Source: Paenibacillus chondroitinus NBRC 15376
Lineage (GTDB): Bacteria; Bacillota; Bacilli; Paenibacillales; NBRC-103111
Assembly (NCBI RefSeq): GCF_004000765.1
Contig: NZ_BILW01000014.1
Coordinates: forward strand, 107,490-171,489
DNA: 64,000 nucleotides
Reading direction: 5' to 3'
Part shown: positions 1 through 7,649 of the stretch, in pieces
Layout of the letters: each line of letters starts with the position of its first letter
Position numbering within the stretch: position 1 is the first letter of the stretch
Notes under the pieces: model-generated
Databases searched by the model: none
Seen by the model: the letters and a program-made list of their open reading frames with translations, nothing else
What the model was told of the DNA's origin: nothing
Made by a program: the position numbers and the translations under genes

Positions 1-29
1 AAATTACTTTGATAACTAGATACGATTCG

Positions 30-58
30 GAGCCTGGGTTAACTTGGGCTCTATTTTT
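30..58 (+). terminator. probable terminator of a gene left of the window
   Basis: GAGCC at 30-34 pairs with GGCTC at 47-51, with wobble pairs inside, followed by TATTTTT. It would end a plus-strand transcript that starts before the window. The stem is short, so support is moderate. Confidence 0.35.
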
Positions 59-182
59 CGTTATGTGCTTCTGCAAACCAAACAATTCGTGGATTAGATC
101 AAAAATTCGGTGTATATGGATGGGGAGAATTGGTTAAATTACTCTTTGTGTTTAAGGGGTGGTATTTCAAAGGGAGGATATT

Positions 183-335
183 ATGTTAAACGCATTTCTA
201 GAGTATAAACCGAAACAGCCACAAAGATGCAGGGGGTGTGTATGGGGTTCATGGGATGGAATGAAGCAATTTTGTTCCAAACAAACCTGTATTAAAGAAT
301 CAGTTAAAGTGTGCATTGAGGAATCAATTATATAA
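183..335 (+). CDS. small Cys-rich protein of unknown function (50 aa)
   Basis: Unrecognised 50-residue reading frame starting at ATG 183 with a strong ribosome site (GGGAGG, 171-177 region). It carries six cysteines, with a CRGC pair at residues 16-19 and further Cys at 31, 36 and 44, plus a Trp-Gly-Ser-Trp segment. The spacing suggests a small metal-binding (zinc-ribbon-like) fold, but this is inference from cysteine pattern only. No neighbour clearly shares an operon with it: the next gene starts 216 bases later behind its own ribosome site. It could be a phage-type small protein or a remnant. Confidence 0.45.
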   Translation: MLNAFLEYKPKQPQRCRGCVWGSWDGMKQFCSKQTCIKESVKVCIEESII

Positions 336-466
336 AGGTACTAAACTCAGCTAGAATTGATCGGAGTGGTAACATATATACATGCAAAGGGTAAGTATAC
401 GAATACGTATTGTAGTCGCCCTTTCGCAGTTAAAGAATGAGTGACTTTACGTCATTTTACGGCGGG

Positions 467-545
467 CCCCCTATACTTGGTTTAAAGTAAGAAGTTTCGT
501 GCAAAATATGGGTAATAATCAGAATTTTGACGGACATATAGGGGG
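467..545 (+). promoter_or_regulatory. long-range inverted repeat covering the next gene's ribosome site
   Basis: CCCCCTATA at 467-475 is the exact reverse complement of TATAGGGGG at 537-545, which contains the ribosome binding site of the gene at 552. If transcribed, the arms could pair over a 61-base spacer and hide the ribosome site. The GGGGGTATA-like composition also recalls CsoR half sites. Function is inferred only. Confidence 0.3.
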
Positions 546-551
546 AACACA

Positions 552-2747
552 TTGAGTAAACAAGGAGAACCGATCAAGAAAGGGATGGTAATTACTTGCG
601 TTACTGCCTTTTCACTTATTATTTTTGAAATATGTTTATCCCGCTTTTTTGCTGTTATTTTGGATAACAACTATGTGTTTCTTGTCATATCTATGGCCAC
701 TCTTGGAATTGGGTTTGGGGGATACGCGGCGTACCAAATCAAGCATCATTTATATAAAAGAATTCATCAGATTGCGATCATTTATCTCATTTCTGTAATG
801 TCAACGACAGTTGTTATGTACGTATTGCCTCATTTGGGCGTTATCATATATGTATGTCTCTCCTTCATACCATTTTTGTTAGGAGGTATGTTGGTCGCAG
901 GGATGATGCAGCATCATTCTCAGCATATACATATGCTTTATTTCTCAGATTTGGTGGGAGCTGGGCTTGGAGCTGTTGCCGCTATTTTTCTGATGGATAT
1001 CTTCAATCCAATTCAGACAGTTGGTATCACTTTGGTGGTTACAGCTCTACTTTTTGCATGGGCTGGTTTTAGGGAAATAGGTAAGCGATTTATATACGTA
1101 CAAACCATTGTTCTCTTGATCTTTATGTTTAACGTCATTTATCCCTTCGAACGCTACCTTCCTTTTCAAGCATATATGACGAGCCCGAATAATGTATTTA
1201 TTAATGAGAAGGATACGAAAATTATTTATTCCAGCTGGAATGCTTTCTCAAGAACCGATGTTTATGATGCGGATGACGATGATTTGCTATATATCACGAT
1301 CGATGGTGGAGCTGTATCGCCTATTTCGAAGTATGACGGGGATTTGCGTAAAGTAAATTATTTAGAGAGCACGACGAGTGCGTTGGCATTTCAAACCCCA
1401 TCCAGAGAACGCGCTTTAATTATTGGTGTCGGGGGTGGGCAGGAGGTTTTAGTTGCCCAAATGAAGGGGTTTCGCAACGTAGAGTCTGTTGATATCAATG
1501 CAGGAAGTTTTCAAGCGGTTCACTCATTATTATCGTTTTCTGGCGATGTATTGCAACAGCAGGGTGTCCAAAGCGTGGTGTCTGATGGGCGTAGTTATAT
1601 TCGAAAAACTAAAAATCGATATGATTTAATTTATTTATCTTTAGTTAAAAAGGCATCCGATAACGGGGTGGGCCTTGCCCTTACTGAGAATTATATTTTT
1701 ACCCAGGAAGCGATGAAGGAGTATATGCGGAAACTAACAGACCGTGGTCAAGTCGCATTTTTACTTCATGATGAAGCAGAGTTAGGCAAGGTTCAATATG
1801 CAGCAATAAAATACTTTCGCGAGCTGCAAGTCCCAGAATCGGAGATTAAGAATCATATTGCCATTGTGGGGACGTATCAACACTTGGGTCATGTGGTACA
1901 AGGGATGAATGAAAGCAAAATTACCAGACCTTTGATTATTATAAAAAGTCAACCTTTCGATACTTCAACATCTCGAGCCATATTTGAAGAGACAAAACGA
2001 ATTCAGCAAATCCCGATACACATTCCATATATGTATGATCAATATGCAGCATTGAGAGGGATGCTGTCAGATCTTAAGGTGAATGTAAACGCAAATCGAG
2101 ATGATATGCCTTTTTTCTATAGTCGGTACCAAGGCGTTCCAATTTCATTAATATTGATCTTAGGTATTACATTAGCGACGGCAATCTTTATGTTTCGAAA
2201 AACGAAAGTACCCTATGGGAGAGCATTATATTTTTCTGGGCTCGCTATCGGTTTCATGATGATTGAGGTCGTACTAATACAGAGGTTAGTACTCCCCTTA
2301 GGGCATCCTACTTCCTCATTTGTACTAGTACTAGGTGTTCTATTGGTTTCGGGTGGACTAGGCAGCCTGTTCTCAGCTAAGAAGAATTTATGCTTTGGCA
2401 AGCGATATCTACCTTTGCTAATTGTTGGAATGTTCACTTTCATTGTTGAAATAATCCTATTATGGTACGGAAATCAAGCGGTTTATGTACCTATGGTTTA
2501 CCGAATAGTCGGATTCGGGTTCATTTTGTTTGTTTTGGGTTTCTTTATGGGTATGCCTTTTCCTTACGGATTACAAAGGCTGGATGGTCATCAAACTGCG
2601 ATATGCTGGGGCTTGAATGGTATCATGACAGTAGCTGGATCAATATTAGCGGCAATTCTGTCGTTATCATTTGGTTTTGTATGGACAATGGGAGTAGGCG
2701 CGGGTATCTACATGTTGTTATTTTGTTTTGAACCTCGACTACGATAA
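552..2747 (+). CDS. polytopic membrane protein with spermidine-synthase-like domain
   Basis: 731 residues. An N-terminal block of hydrophobic helices (about residues 10-200) leads into a class I methyltransferase/spermidine-synthase-like domain, with the nucleotide-loop motif ALIIGVGGGQE near residue 286 and acidic strand end ESVDIN about 25 residues later. A second hydrophobic block fills residues 530-731. This architecture matches the membrane-bound spermidine synthase-like (SpeE-domain) proteins whose substrate is mostly unknown; true aminopropyl transfer is not shown. TTG at 552 is chosen because GGGGG lies six bases upstream. The gene stands alone, with BlaI at 2815 behind its own operator. 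Confidence 0.75.
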   Translation: MSKQGEPIKKGMVITCVTAFSLIIFEICLSRFFAVILDNNYVFLVISMATLGIGFGGYAAYQIKHHLYKRIHQIAIIYLISVMSTTVVMYVLPHLGVIIYVCLSFIPFLLGGMLVAGMMQHHSQHIHMLYFSDLVGAGLGAVAAIFLMDIFNPIQTVGITLVVTALLFAWAGFREIGKRFIYVQTIVLLIFMFNVIYPFERYLPFQAYMTSPNNVFINEKDTKIIYSSWNAFSRTDVYDADDDDLLYITIDGGAVSPISKYDGDLRKVNYLESTTSALAFQTPSRERALIIGVGGGQEVLVAQMKGFRNVESVDINAGSFQAVHSLLSFSGDVLQQQGVQSVVSDGRSYIRKTKNRYDLIYLSLVKKASDNGVGLALTENYIFTQEAMKEYMRKLTDRGQVAFLLHDEAELGKVQYAAIKYFRELQVPESEIKNHIAIVGTYQHLGHVVQGMNESKITRPLIIIKSQPFDTSTSRAIFEETKRIQQIPIHIPYMYDQYAALRGMLSDLKVNVNANRDDMPFFYSRYQGVPISLILILGITLATAIFMFRKTKVPYGRALYFSGLAIGFMMIEVVLIQRLVLPLGHPTSSFVLVLGVLLVSGGLGSLFSAKKNLCFGKRYLPLLIVGMFTFIVEIILLWYGNQAVYVPMVYRIVGFGFILFVLGFFMGMPFPYGLQRLDGHQTAICWGLNGIMTVAGSILAAILSLSFGFVWTMGVGAGIYMLLFCFEPRLR

Positions 2748-2782
2748 ACAAAACGAAAAGATTGAACTTCCGCGTATAATAT

Positions 2783-2797
2783 ACTACAATTTGTAGT
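2783..2797. promoter_or_regulatory. BlaI/CopY-like operator dyad
   Basis: ACTACAATTTGTAGT is a perfect 7-1-7 palindrome ending 17 bases before the ATG of the BlaI-family gene at 2815, consistent with autoregulation. One of ten exact ACTAC-N5-GTAGT dyads in the window. Confidence 0.75.
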
Positions 2798-2814
2798 GTT
2801 ACGGGGTGCTAATC

Positions 2815-3240
2815 ATGAAAATAAAGACGTTCCATGTCTCTCATGAAGGATTAAATCGCTTTTTTGGTCCTTTGGAAGCAAAAATTATGAATGTAATCTG
2901 GCTCTCTGAGGAAATTAGTATAACCGATGTCCATACCATACTTAATCAAGAAACTCCTATTTCTTTTAATGCAGTCAATACAGTAATGAACCGATTGCAG
3001 AAGAAGGGGCACTTGAAAAAGATAGCAATTGGAGGTGAACGACTCTATCGGTTCGCTCCTGTAATCTCCAAAGAACAATTTGTATTAGAACAAACGAAGG
3101 CAGTAACTGAAGCACTTATTCAAGAACTCGGTGGTCTTTTTGTCAATCACATTATTGAAACGCTTGTTGATACAGATCCGGTTTGGATTGAAAGGCTGGA
3201 ACAAAAACTAAGTCAACTTAAGAATAGGGAACCATCATAA
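2815..3240 (+). CDS. BlaI/MecI/CopY-family transcriptional repressor (paralog 1)
   Basis: 141-residue penicillinase-repressor family protein. The N-terminal winged helix-turn-helix includes the signature segment SFNAVNTVMNRLQKKGHL (about residues 55-72), followed by a helical dimerisation tail. ATG 2815 is preferred over GTG 2806 because both paralogs begin MKIK and GGGGTG lies correctly upstream. An exact operator dyad sits directly before the start. Unlike the paralogs at 7218 and 38702 it has no M56 protease gene behind it. Family members repress as dimers and are inactivated by proteolysis (BlaI/MecI) or copper (CopY); there is no CxC motif typical of CopY. The signal is therefore unknown. 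Confidence 0.88.
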   Translation: MKIKTFHVSHEGLNRFFGPLEAKIMNVIWLSEEISITDVHTILNQETPISFNAVNTVMNRLQKKGHLKKIAIGGERLYRFAPVISKEQFVLEQTKAVTEALIQELGGLFVNHIIETLVDTDPVWIERLEQKLSQLKNREPS

Positions 3241-3316
3241 ACCCACTATAAGAGATCGCTCAATTTGGGATGTTTGTTTGTTGCATATAAATAAAATTAT
3301 TTGCTATATATGATAC

Positions 3317-3331
3317 ACTACAAATTGTAGT
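3317..3331. promoter_or_regulatory. BlaI/CopY-like operator dyad
   Basis: ACTACAAATTGTAGT, a perfect 7-1-7 palindrome about 195 bases upstream of the ywmB-like gene. TATGAT at 3309-3314 abuts it, so a bound repressor could cover a promoter here. Confidence 0.72.
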
Positions 3332-3526
3332 ACATAGCTTTCTAGAGCCGATGTTCGACGGTTTAGGAAAACCAAGTTGCTTAGTTAATCGAGCAGTTCT
3401 TTACATTTTAATGGGAAAAGCCGTGAGGGTGGTTTTCTTTTTCATTGTATAGTTTCCCGAAAAGTTGGGCATCCTTTTCTTATATGTAATTGTAATAGAT
3501 TCATAGAGAAAGGATGATAGATTTTA

Positions 3527-4270
3527 ATGAAGCACAGAGGAATTATATGTTTATATATTTTATTATTTTCATTATTAGTGGGATGGTATGCTAGTGCGAA
3601 CAGTGCAGTCAGTGCAGCTCAAACTAAGTCTGACTTACGGAATGTTTGGGAGTTATCTCAAAAGGTATTGGAGCAATCAGATAAATTAATTATTAAACAT
3701 AGTGCACCTTATCAAAATTATAGTACCAAGGCTGATTTTGATGAGATGGCTATTCAGTTAAGTGAAAAGCTGCGATTTCCAGTGAAGCAAGTTGATATGC
3801 ATGAGGAGCATCCGATTTACGAATCAACCTATACAGAGCGCGATGGGGTAAATGTATCACTCATTCTTCTCGGAACTGATAAACAGGAGGCTTACCTAAT
3901 AGTAAAAAGAGAAACGATAGGGAAAGAAACGATTATTCAAGCGGAAGCATGGGAGCAGAAGATGAAAGAGTTATTAGTATCAGCTGGAATAAAACCGAAT
4001 TGGAATATCGTTATTCAAGGATTACTTACTAAAAAGGAGGGAACTTCCGAGGAGTTTTTAAAATTTGTTCAAAATGAAACAAATGCGAAAGAAATTGAGA
4101 GATATGATGGCTTTCGGACGTCTAGTGTTACATATAATTCCCCAGAAATAAAATCCTCTGTGAAAAGCGCGAATCGTTTTGTTAATTTACAGGCTGCGGT
4201 CCATCAAGTGACGGGGACAGATGAGATGAGAGCCACAATCGGAATACCATTAATAACAATTGAATATTGA
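3527..4270 (+). CDS. ywmB: YwmB family secreted protein
   Basis: 247 residues beginning with a signal/anchor helix (residues 5-25, ending NSAVSAA). The body matches the YwmB family (DUF1779), seen in Bacillales near MurAB/SpoIID loci and of about 245 residues. Recognition rests on overall length and the LIVKRET and NETNAKEIERYDGFR segments. The molecular role of the family is not established. The ribosome site GAAAGGATG lies ten bases before the ATG. An operator dyad 195 bases upstream suggests BlaI-type control. Downstream it is separated from the convergent copper-storage gene by a strong bidirectional hairpin. Confidence 0.75.
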   Translation: MKHRGIICLYILLFSLLVGWYASANSAVSAAQTKSDLRNVWELSQKVLEQSDKLIIKHSAPYQNYSTKADFDEMAIQLSEKLRFPVKQVDMHEEHPIYESTYTERDGVNVSLILLGTDKQEAYLIVKRETIGKETIIQAEAWEQKMKELLVSAGIKPNWNIVIQGLLTKKEGTSEEFLKFVQNETNAKEIERYDGFRTSSVTYNSPEIKSSVKSANRFVNLQAAVHQVTGTDEMRATIGIPLITIEY

Positions 4271-4360
4271 GCAAAATAAAGGTATGTGGCGTCACTTCTG
4301 TCACTGGTTGGTTACAATGTATGACTACTAGTATATCGTTGTGAAAAAGGTAATACAGAA

Positions 4361-4397
4361 ATAGCAAACAAACATTAAAAGTATGTTTGTTTGCTAT
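4361..4397. terminator. bidirectional hairpin between convergent genes
   Basis: A perfect 15-bp stem (4361-4375 with 4383-4397) and seven-base loop lies between the 3' ends of ywmB and the convergent csp gene. It lacks a strong U tract on either side, so it may act as a weak shared terminator or RNA-end stabiliser. Confidence 0.5.
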
Positions 4398-4478
4398 CTC
4401 TAAAGTTAATCAAATCATAAGCAGCACAAGTACTAAAATCCCTGCTTGGAATATTATGCATACTAAGCAGTCTCATAC

Positions 4479-4808
4479 TTAAGCGGCCATGGCTCGACAA
4501 CTTTTTGCACAAGTGGAACAAGCTTCTGCGCAGAACTGGCAGTGTTCGTGTTCATGGTTTTTGCATTCATTTCCGCAGGCTTCACAAATACTTGCACAAA
4601 GTCGGCATAATTCTTTTGCATAGGAGCTATTTATTGACATAGCTTGTGCAGTAAATGCACAGATATCGGCGCATTCCCGGTCCAATCTGATGCAATTTTC
4701 CATATCCATCTTATGAGACTCCTTTAAACAGGCATCATAACAATGATTGCATGCTTGCATGCAACGTAAGCATTCCTCGATACAGGCTTTAAATTGTTCA
4801 TGTGACAC
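4479..4808 (-). CDS. Cys-rich four-helix-bundle copper-storage protein (Csp-type)
   Basis: 109 residues with 19 cysteines, most as CxxxC pairs along four predicted helices, plus several His (NHEHEHC). This is the pattern of the DUF326/Csp3 family, cytosolic four-helix bundles that store many Cu(I) ions inside the bundle. No signal peptide or Tat motif is present, so a cytosolic Csp3-like role is expected rather than exported Csp1. A ribosome site (GGAGG, read on the minus strand) precedes the ATG. No CsoR or BlaI-type box was seen upstream. It converges on ywmB. Confidence 0.88.
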   Translation of the reverse strand: MSHEQFKACIEECLRCMQACNHCYDACLKESHKMDMENCIRLDRECADICAFTAQAMSINSSYAKELCRLCASICEACGNECKNHEHEHCQFCAEACSTCAKSCRAMAA

Positions 4809-4933
4809 TAGTGATGACCTCCTTTTAGTTAGATTTACTTTATATTCTCTTACCCAATGATGGTTTCATTAACCTACGAAATCATAAAATTAGCAAGAGT
4901 TTTTCTTGTTAATAAATTTTAAGCGTGAAAGTA

Positions 4934-5164
4934 TCACCAACCTTTTTGATGATTTGCATGTCTCCATGTTGTTTCATTACCTGTATTTGGACAGGTTGGA
5001 AATACATCACCTTCAGACAATTGTACAGTTTCGCCATCAGCACAAATGTATTTTCCAGTTTCCTCTATTTTTTGATTAGAACGATGTAGATTTACAGTTG
5101 TTGTAATTAAAATCCATCCCTTTTTAATTTGGACTGAATATGCAAGATTAAACTCCCATATTCG
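4934..5164 (-). pseudogene. possible remnant of a small protein, no start codon
   Basis: An open minus-strand frame of about 76 codons ends at 4934 and contains a protein-like C-terminal part (YICADGETVQLSEGD, then FPTCPNTGN). It is open up to a stop at 5165-5167 but shows no ATG, GTG or TTG with a ribosome site. The two Cys suggest a half zinc-ribbon. I treat it as a decayed or 5'-truncated gene; a non-coding interpretation is also possible. The rest of 4809-5303 holds only the terminator of the CDF gene. Confidence 0.3.
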
Positions 5165-5252
5165 CTAGATTAGTATTTTCCGATTAAAACAATAGTTACT
5201 CAGCTTTATGTTGGGTTAGCGACTTCTGTTAATCGAAGAACGACACAAAATA

Positions 5253-5295
5253 AAAATAGAAGCTATGGGTTTCAAACACCCATAGCTTCTATTTT
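5253..5295 (-). terminator. strong rho-independent terminator of the CDF gene
   Basis: A perfect 18-bp stem (5253-5270 with 5278-5295) with a seven-base loop directly after the stop of the minus-strand CDF gene; T-rich on the minus strand. It probably works in both directions. Confidence 0.85.
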
Positions 5296-5303
5296 ACATG
5301 AAT

Positions 5304-6314
5304 TTAATGTTTCCAGTTACTATCTAAAGAAAACATCTCCTGTTCATGAGGATGTTTATCATCTTCAAATTGTAAGGTGGAATGACCAATACGATATTTT
5401 TTGGAGACGATATTCTCGATTTCGCGAATGATTTCTTGAGTTTTAGATACACTTATTTCACCATCAACGACAACATGACCAGTCATTGCATTTCGATTGG
5501 ATGTTAAACTCCAGATATGAAGGTCGTGGACTTCTTTAACCCCAGTGACAGTTCGAATTGAGTTTTCAACTTCTTTAAAATTGATCCCAACAGGTGTACC
5601 TTCCATCAGCACAATATAGGTTTCTTTAATGACTCTCCAAGCACCGAATGCAACAATTACAGCAATGATTACACTAACGATAGGATCAAGGATATACCAC
5701 TTTGTGAAGTACATGATGATGCCTGCGGCAATTACACCAGCGGAAGCCGCGGCATCCCCAAAAACATGTAACATAGCACTTTTAATGTTAACATTATCAG
5801 CTTGATCCCTCATACCCAAACCGATATATAGATTAACTACAATTCCTATTGCTGCTGTAATGAACAAGATGGCACCTTCTACCGATTGAGGATCTAACAT
5901 CCGCTTGTACGCTTCTCCTCCGATAAAAAGCGCTATACCAATCAATGTTAAAGCATTGAATAGCGCTGCGAGTATCGTCACTCTGTGATATCCGTAAGTC
6001 ATTGATGGGGAAGGAGGATTCGAAGATAAACGAATGGCCATCCATGCAACAATAAGAGCAGCAACATCCGTCAACATGTGTCCTGCATCACTTAACAAGG
6101 CTAGACTGTTTGCCCAGAAACCACCAACCACTTCTGCAGCGAGCACAACTAGACCTAAAAAAATGGCGACCTTAAGCTTGTTCTGAGCCACGTGCACATG
6201 TCCCCCAGAACCATGTGAATGATTATGGTCGTGTCCATGATGCTCATGGTCATGATAATCGTGATTATGTGGATTGTCCGTTTGATGCTCGTGTGAGTGT
6301 TGTTTTGACGTCAT
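5304..6314 (-). CDS. czcD: CDF family zinc/cadmium/cobalt efflux transporter, CzcD-like
   Basis: 336 residues. A His/Asp-rich N-terminus (about residues 5-40, many HxH repeats) precedes six membrane helices and a cytosolic metal-binding C-terminal domain (HDLHIWSL, TGHVVVDG). The transport-site motifs are visible: SDAGHMLTD in helix 2 and HVFGDAAA in helix 5, both HxxxD, the zinc-type signature. The start at 6314 has AAGGAG ten bases upstream; a longer frame to 6395 has no comparable ribosome site. An SmtB/CzrA-like operator lies at 6422-6435, and the CadC/CzrA-type sensor is encoded divergently at 6825, so zinc-dependent derepression is likely. Confidence 0.93.
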   Translation of the reverse strand: MTSKQHSHEHQTDNPHNHDYHDHEHHGHDHNHSHGSGGHVHVAQNKLKVAIFLGLVVLAAEVVGGFWANSLALLSDAGHMLTDVAALIVAWMAIRLSSNPPSPSMTYGYHRVTILAALFNALTLIGIALFIGGEAYKRMLDPQSVEGAILFITAAIGIVVNLYIGLGMRDQADNVNIKSAMLHVFGDAAASAGVIAAGIIMYFTKWYILDPIVSVIIAVIVAFGAWRVIKETYIVLMEGTPVGINFKEVENSIRTVTGVKEVHDLHIWSLTSNRNAMTGHVVVDGEISVSKTQEIIREIENIVSKKYRIGHSTLQFEDDKHPHEQEMFSLDSNWKH

Positions 6315-6421
6315 AATAATCCAACTCCTTATTTTTATTATTAACAGTAATGCCGATTTTAACATATAAGTCAAGTATGGAATGTTTAAGAGCAATCGAA
6401 TTACAGTTAACTATTTATATA

Positions 6422-6435
6422 TGATCAATTATTCA
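6422..6435. promoter_or_regulatory. SmtB/CzrA-type ArsR operator before the CDF gene
   Basis: TGATCAATTATTCA matches the SmtB/CzrA core TGAACA-N2-TATTCA with one mismatch and lies within longer AT dyad arms. Its place about 110 bases upstream of the CDF start fits control by the ArsR-family gene at 6825. Confidence 0.6.
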
Positions 6436-6575
6436 TGTATAAATAATTTATTACAAATTACATAATTTTTCAAGTTCGAAATAAAAAATAGTCCCTTGTG
6501 TTACTGCTAGCAGGAATACAAGAGTTGAAAGTGTTATTGCTATTTAGGTTTTATTGTTACAGGTTTCACGAGTGA

Positions 6576-6665
6576 ATCTCACTTAGCATAATCCTAGCCA
6601 TTGCTTCGATTCTCCTGCCTATATCCATTTTCGCCCTCTTTTCGAAAAAAAACATTCTCAATGTA
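6576..6665 (+). pseudogene. possible Nramp/transporter fragment
   Basis: The frame after the stop at 6573-6575 reads a hydrophobic segment, ILAIASILLPISIFALFSKK, that resembles the late helix of Nramp proteins; compare LSLVLPIPIIALIYFTRRKD in the mntH of this window. It has no start and no downstream domain. The resemblance is short and could be chance. Confidence 0.22.
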
Positions 6666-6751
6666 TGCGGTGATAAGCAGTATTGGTTTCTGCGTTACAG
6701 CTTATTTTTCTTTGATGATAGCTTTAAGTTAAGTGAAAATTACGATCTAAT

Positions 6752-6783
6752 CCGATTCTTTATAGAGTCGGTTTTTCTTTTTT
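6752..6783 (+). terminator. rho-independent terminator-like hairpin
   Basis: CCGATTCT (6752-6759) pairs with AGAGTCGG (6764-6771) with one GU pair, followed by a long T run. No intact plus-strand gene ends here, which supports the idea that the preceding 200 bases are a gene remnant. A TATAAT at 6786-6791 follows and may serve the ArsR gene. Confidence 0.6.
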
Positions 6784-6824
6784 GATATAATGGAGTAATT
6801 AGAGGCAGTAGGGAGTAGTGAAGC

Positions 6825-7199
6825 ATGACGATAACAAATTCAAATATTGCACCGGACCAGTGTGATGATACGTGTGAAGGAAGCACGAATGTAGTAGAAA
6901 TTAAACAAAAAATGATCGCTGAGGACACCGCGGCTAGTTTATCAGAAATTTTTAAAGCTTTAGGGGATCCTACGCGGATTAAAATTATATTTGCATTGTT
7001 ACAAAGTGAACTATGTGTTCATGATTTGACGTTGGTTCTAGAGATGGGACAATCCGCGGTATCACATCAACTACGCTATTTAAGGAATTTAAGAATAGTT
7101 AAACGTAGAAAAGTAGGGAAAACCGTGTACTATTCATTAGATGATGCACATATTGAACAAATCTTCTCCCTAACCCTACAACACATCACACATAATTAA
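6825..7199 (+). CDS. ArsR/SmtB-family metal sensor, CadC/CzrA-like
   Basis: 124 residues: an extended N-terminus with CDDTC (residues 13-17), a winged helix (FKALGDPTRIKI, then ELCVHDL and QSAVSHQLRYLR) and a C-terminal alpha-5 helix with D/H residues (DDAHIEQ, then QHITH). The ELCVHDL Cys and N-terminal CxxxC match CadC (alpha-3N Cd/Pb/Zn site), and the alpha-5 D-H-H-H pattern matches the SmtB/CzrA zinc site, so Zn, Cd or Pb is the likely inducer. The gene leads an apparent operon with a BlaI gene 18 bases downstream and an M56 protease. It probably controls the divergent CDF gene and the ATPase at 9742. Confidence 0.88.
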   Translation: MTITNSNIAPDQCDDTCEGSTNVVEIKQKMIAEDTAASLSEIFKALGDPTRIKIIFALLQSELCVHDLTLVLEMGQSAVSHQLRYLRNLRIVKRRKVGKTVYYSLDDAHIEQIFSLTLQHITHN

Positions 7200-7217
7200 A
7201 GATGAGGATCCTTCTCT

Positions 7218-7649
7218 ATGAAAATTAAGACATATCAAGTTCAAGAAAAAGGTCTTTATCGTTTTTTAGGTTCGTTGGAAGTCCAGATCATGGAGATTAT
7301 GTGGATGGTAGATAAAGTAAGTATCAAGGATGTTCAAGAATTACTAAGTGAAGTGACTCCGTATTCGTTTACAACAATTATGACTGTTATGAACCGGCTA
7401 TATGATAAAGGTTTATTAGAGAAAAAGACGCTCGGGAAAGGGAGAACTAAATCCACACTTTTTCGGGCCTTATCTACAAAAGATGATTTTTTGGCGGAAC
7501 AGACGAGGGATGTCACGAGAGGCCTCATGGATGAATTTGAAGACTATGTAGTCACTCATTTTATTGATGCCATGGATGAAGCAGATCCTAGTCTTATTCA
7601 AAAGTTGGAGCAAAAGCTCGAGGCCATAAAAAAGAGGACTGACCGATGA
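7218..7649 (+). CDS. BlaI/MecI/CopY-family repressor (paralog 2)
   Basis: 143-residue BlaI-family regulator with winged helix (SFTTIMTVMNRLYDKGLL around residue 55) and a dimerisation tail. It closely parallels the paralogs at 2815 and 38702. It lies 18 bases after the ArsR gene and overlaps the M56 protease gene by four bases (ATGA), so the pair is translationally coupled. Unlike the other two copies there is no ACTAC-N5-GTAGT dyad directly upstream; it may be co-transcribed with the metal sensor. This arrangement would place BlaI-type regulation under zinc/cadmium input, which is inference. Confidence 0.87.
   Translation: MKIKTYQVQEKGLYRFLGSLEVQIMEIMWMVDKVSIKDVQELLSEVTPYSFTTIMTVMNRLYDKGLLEKKTLGKGRTKSTLFRALSTKDDFLAEQTRDVTRGLMDEFEDYVVTHFIDAMDEADPSLIQKLEQKLEAIKKRTDR

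Noticed and set aside
4322..4335. ACTACTAGTAT-like sequence after ywmB
   Set aside because: Incomplete dyad with wrong spacing, in a convergent intergenic region.
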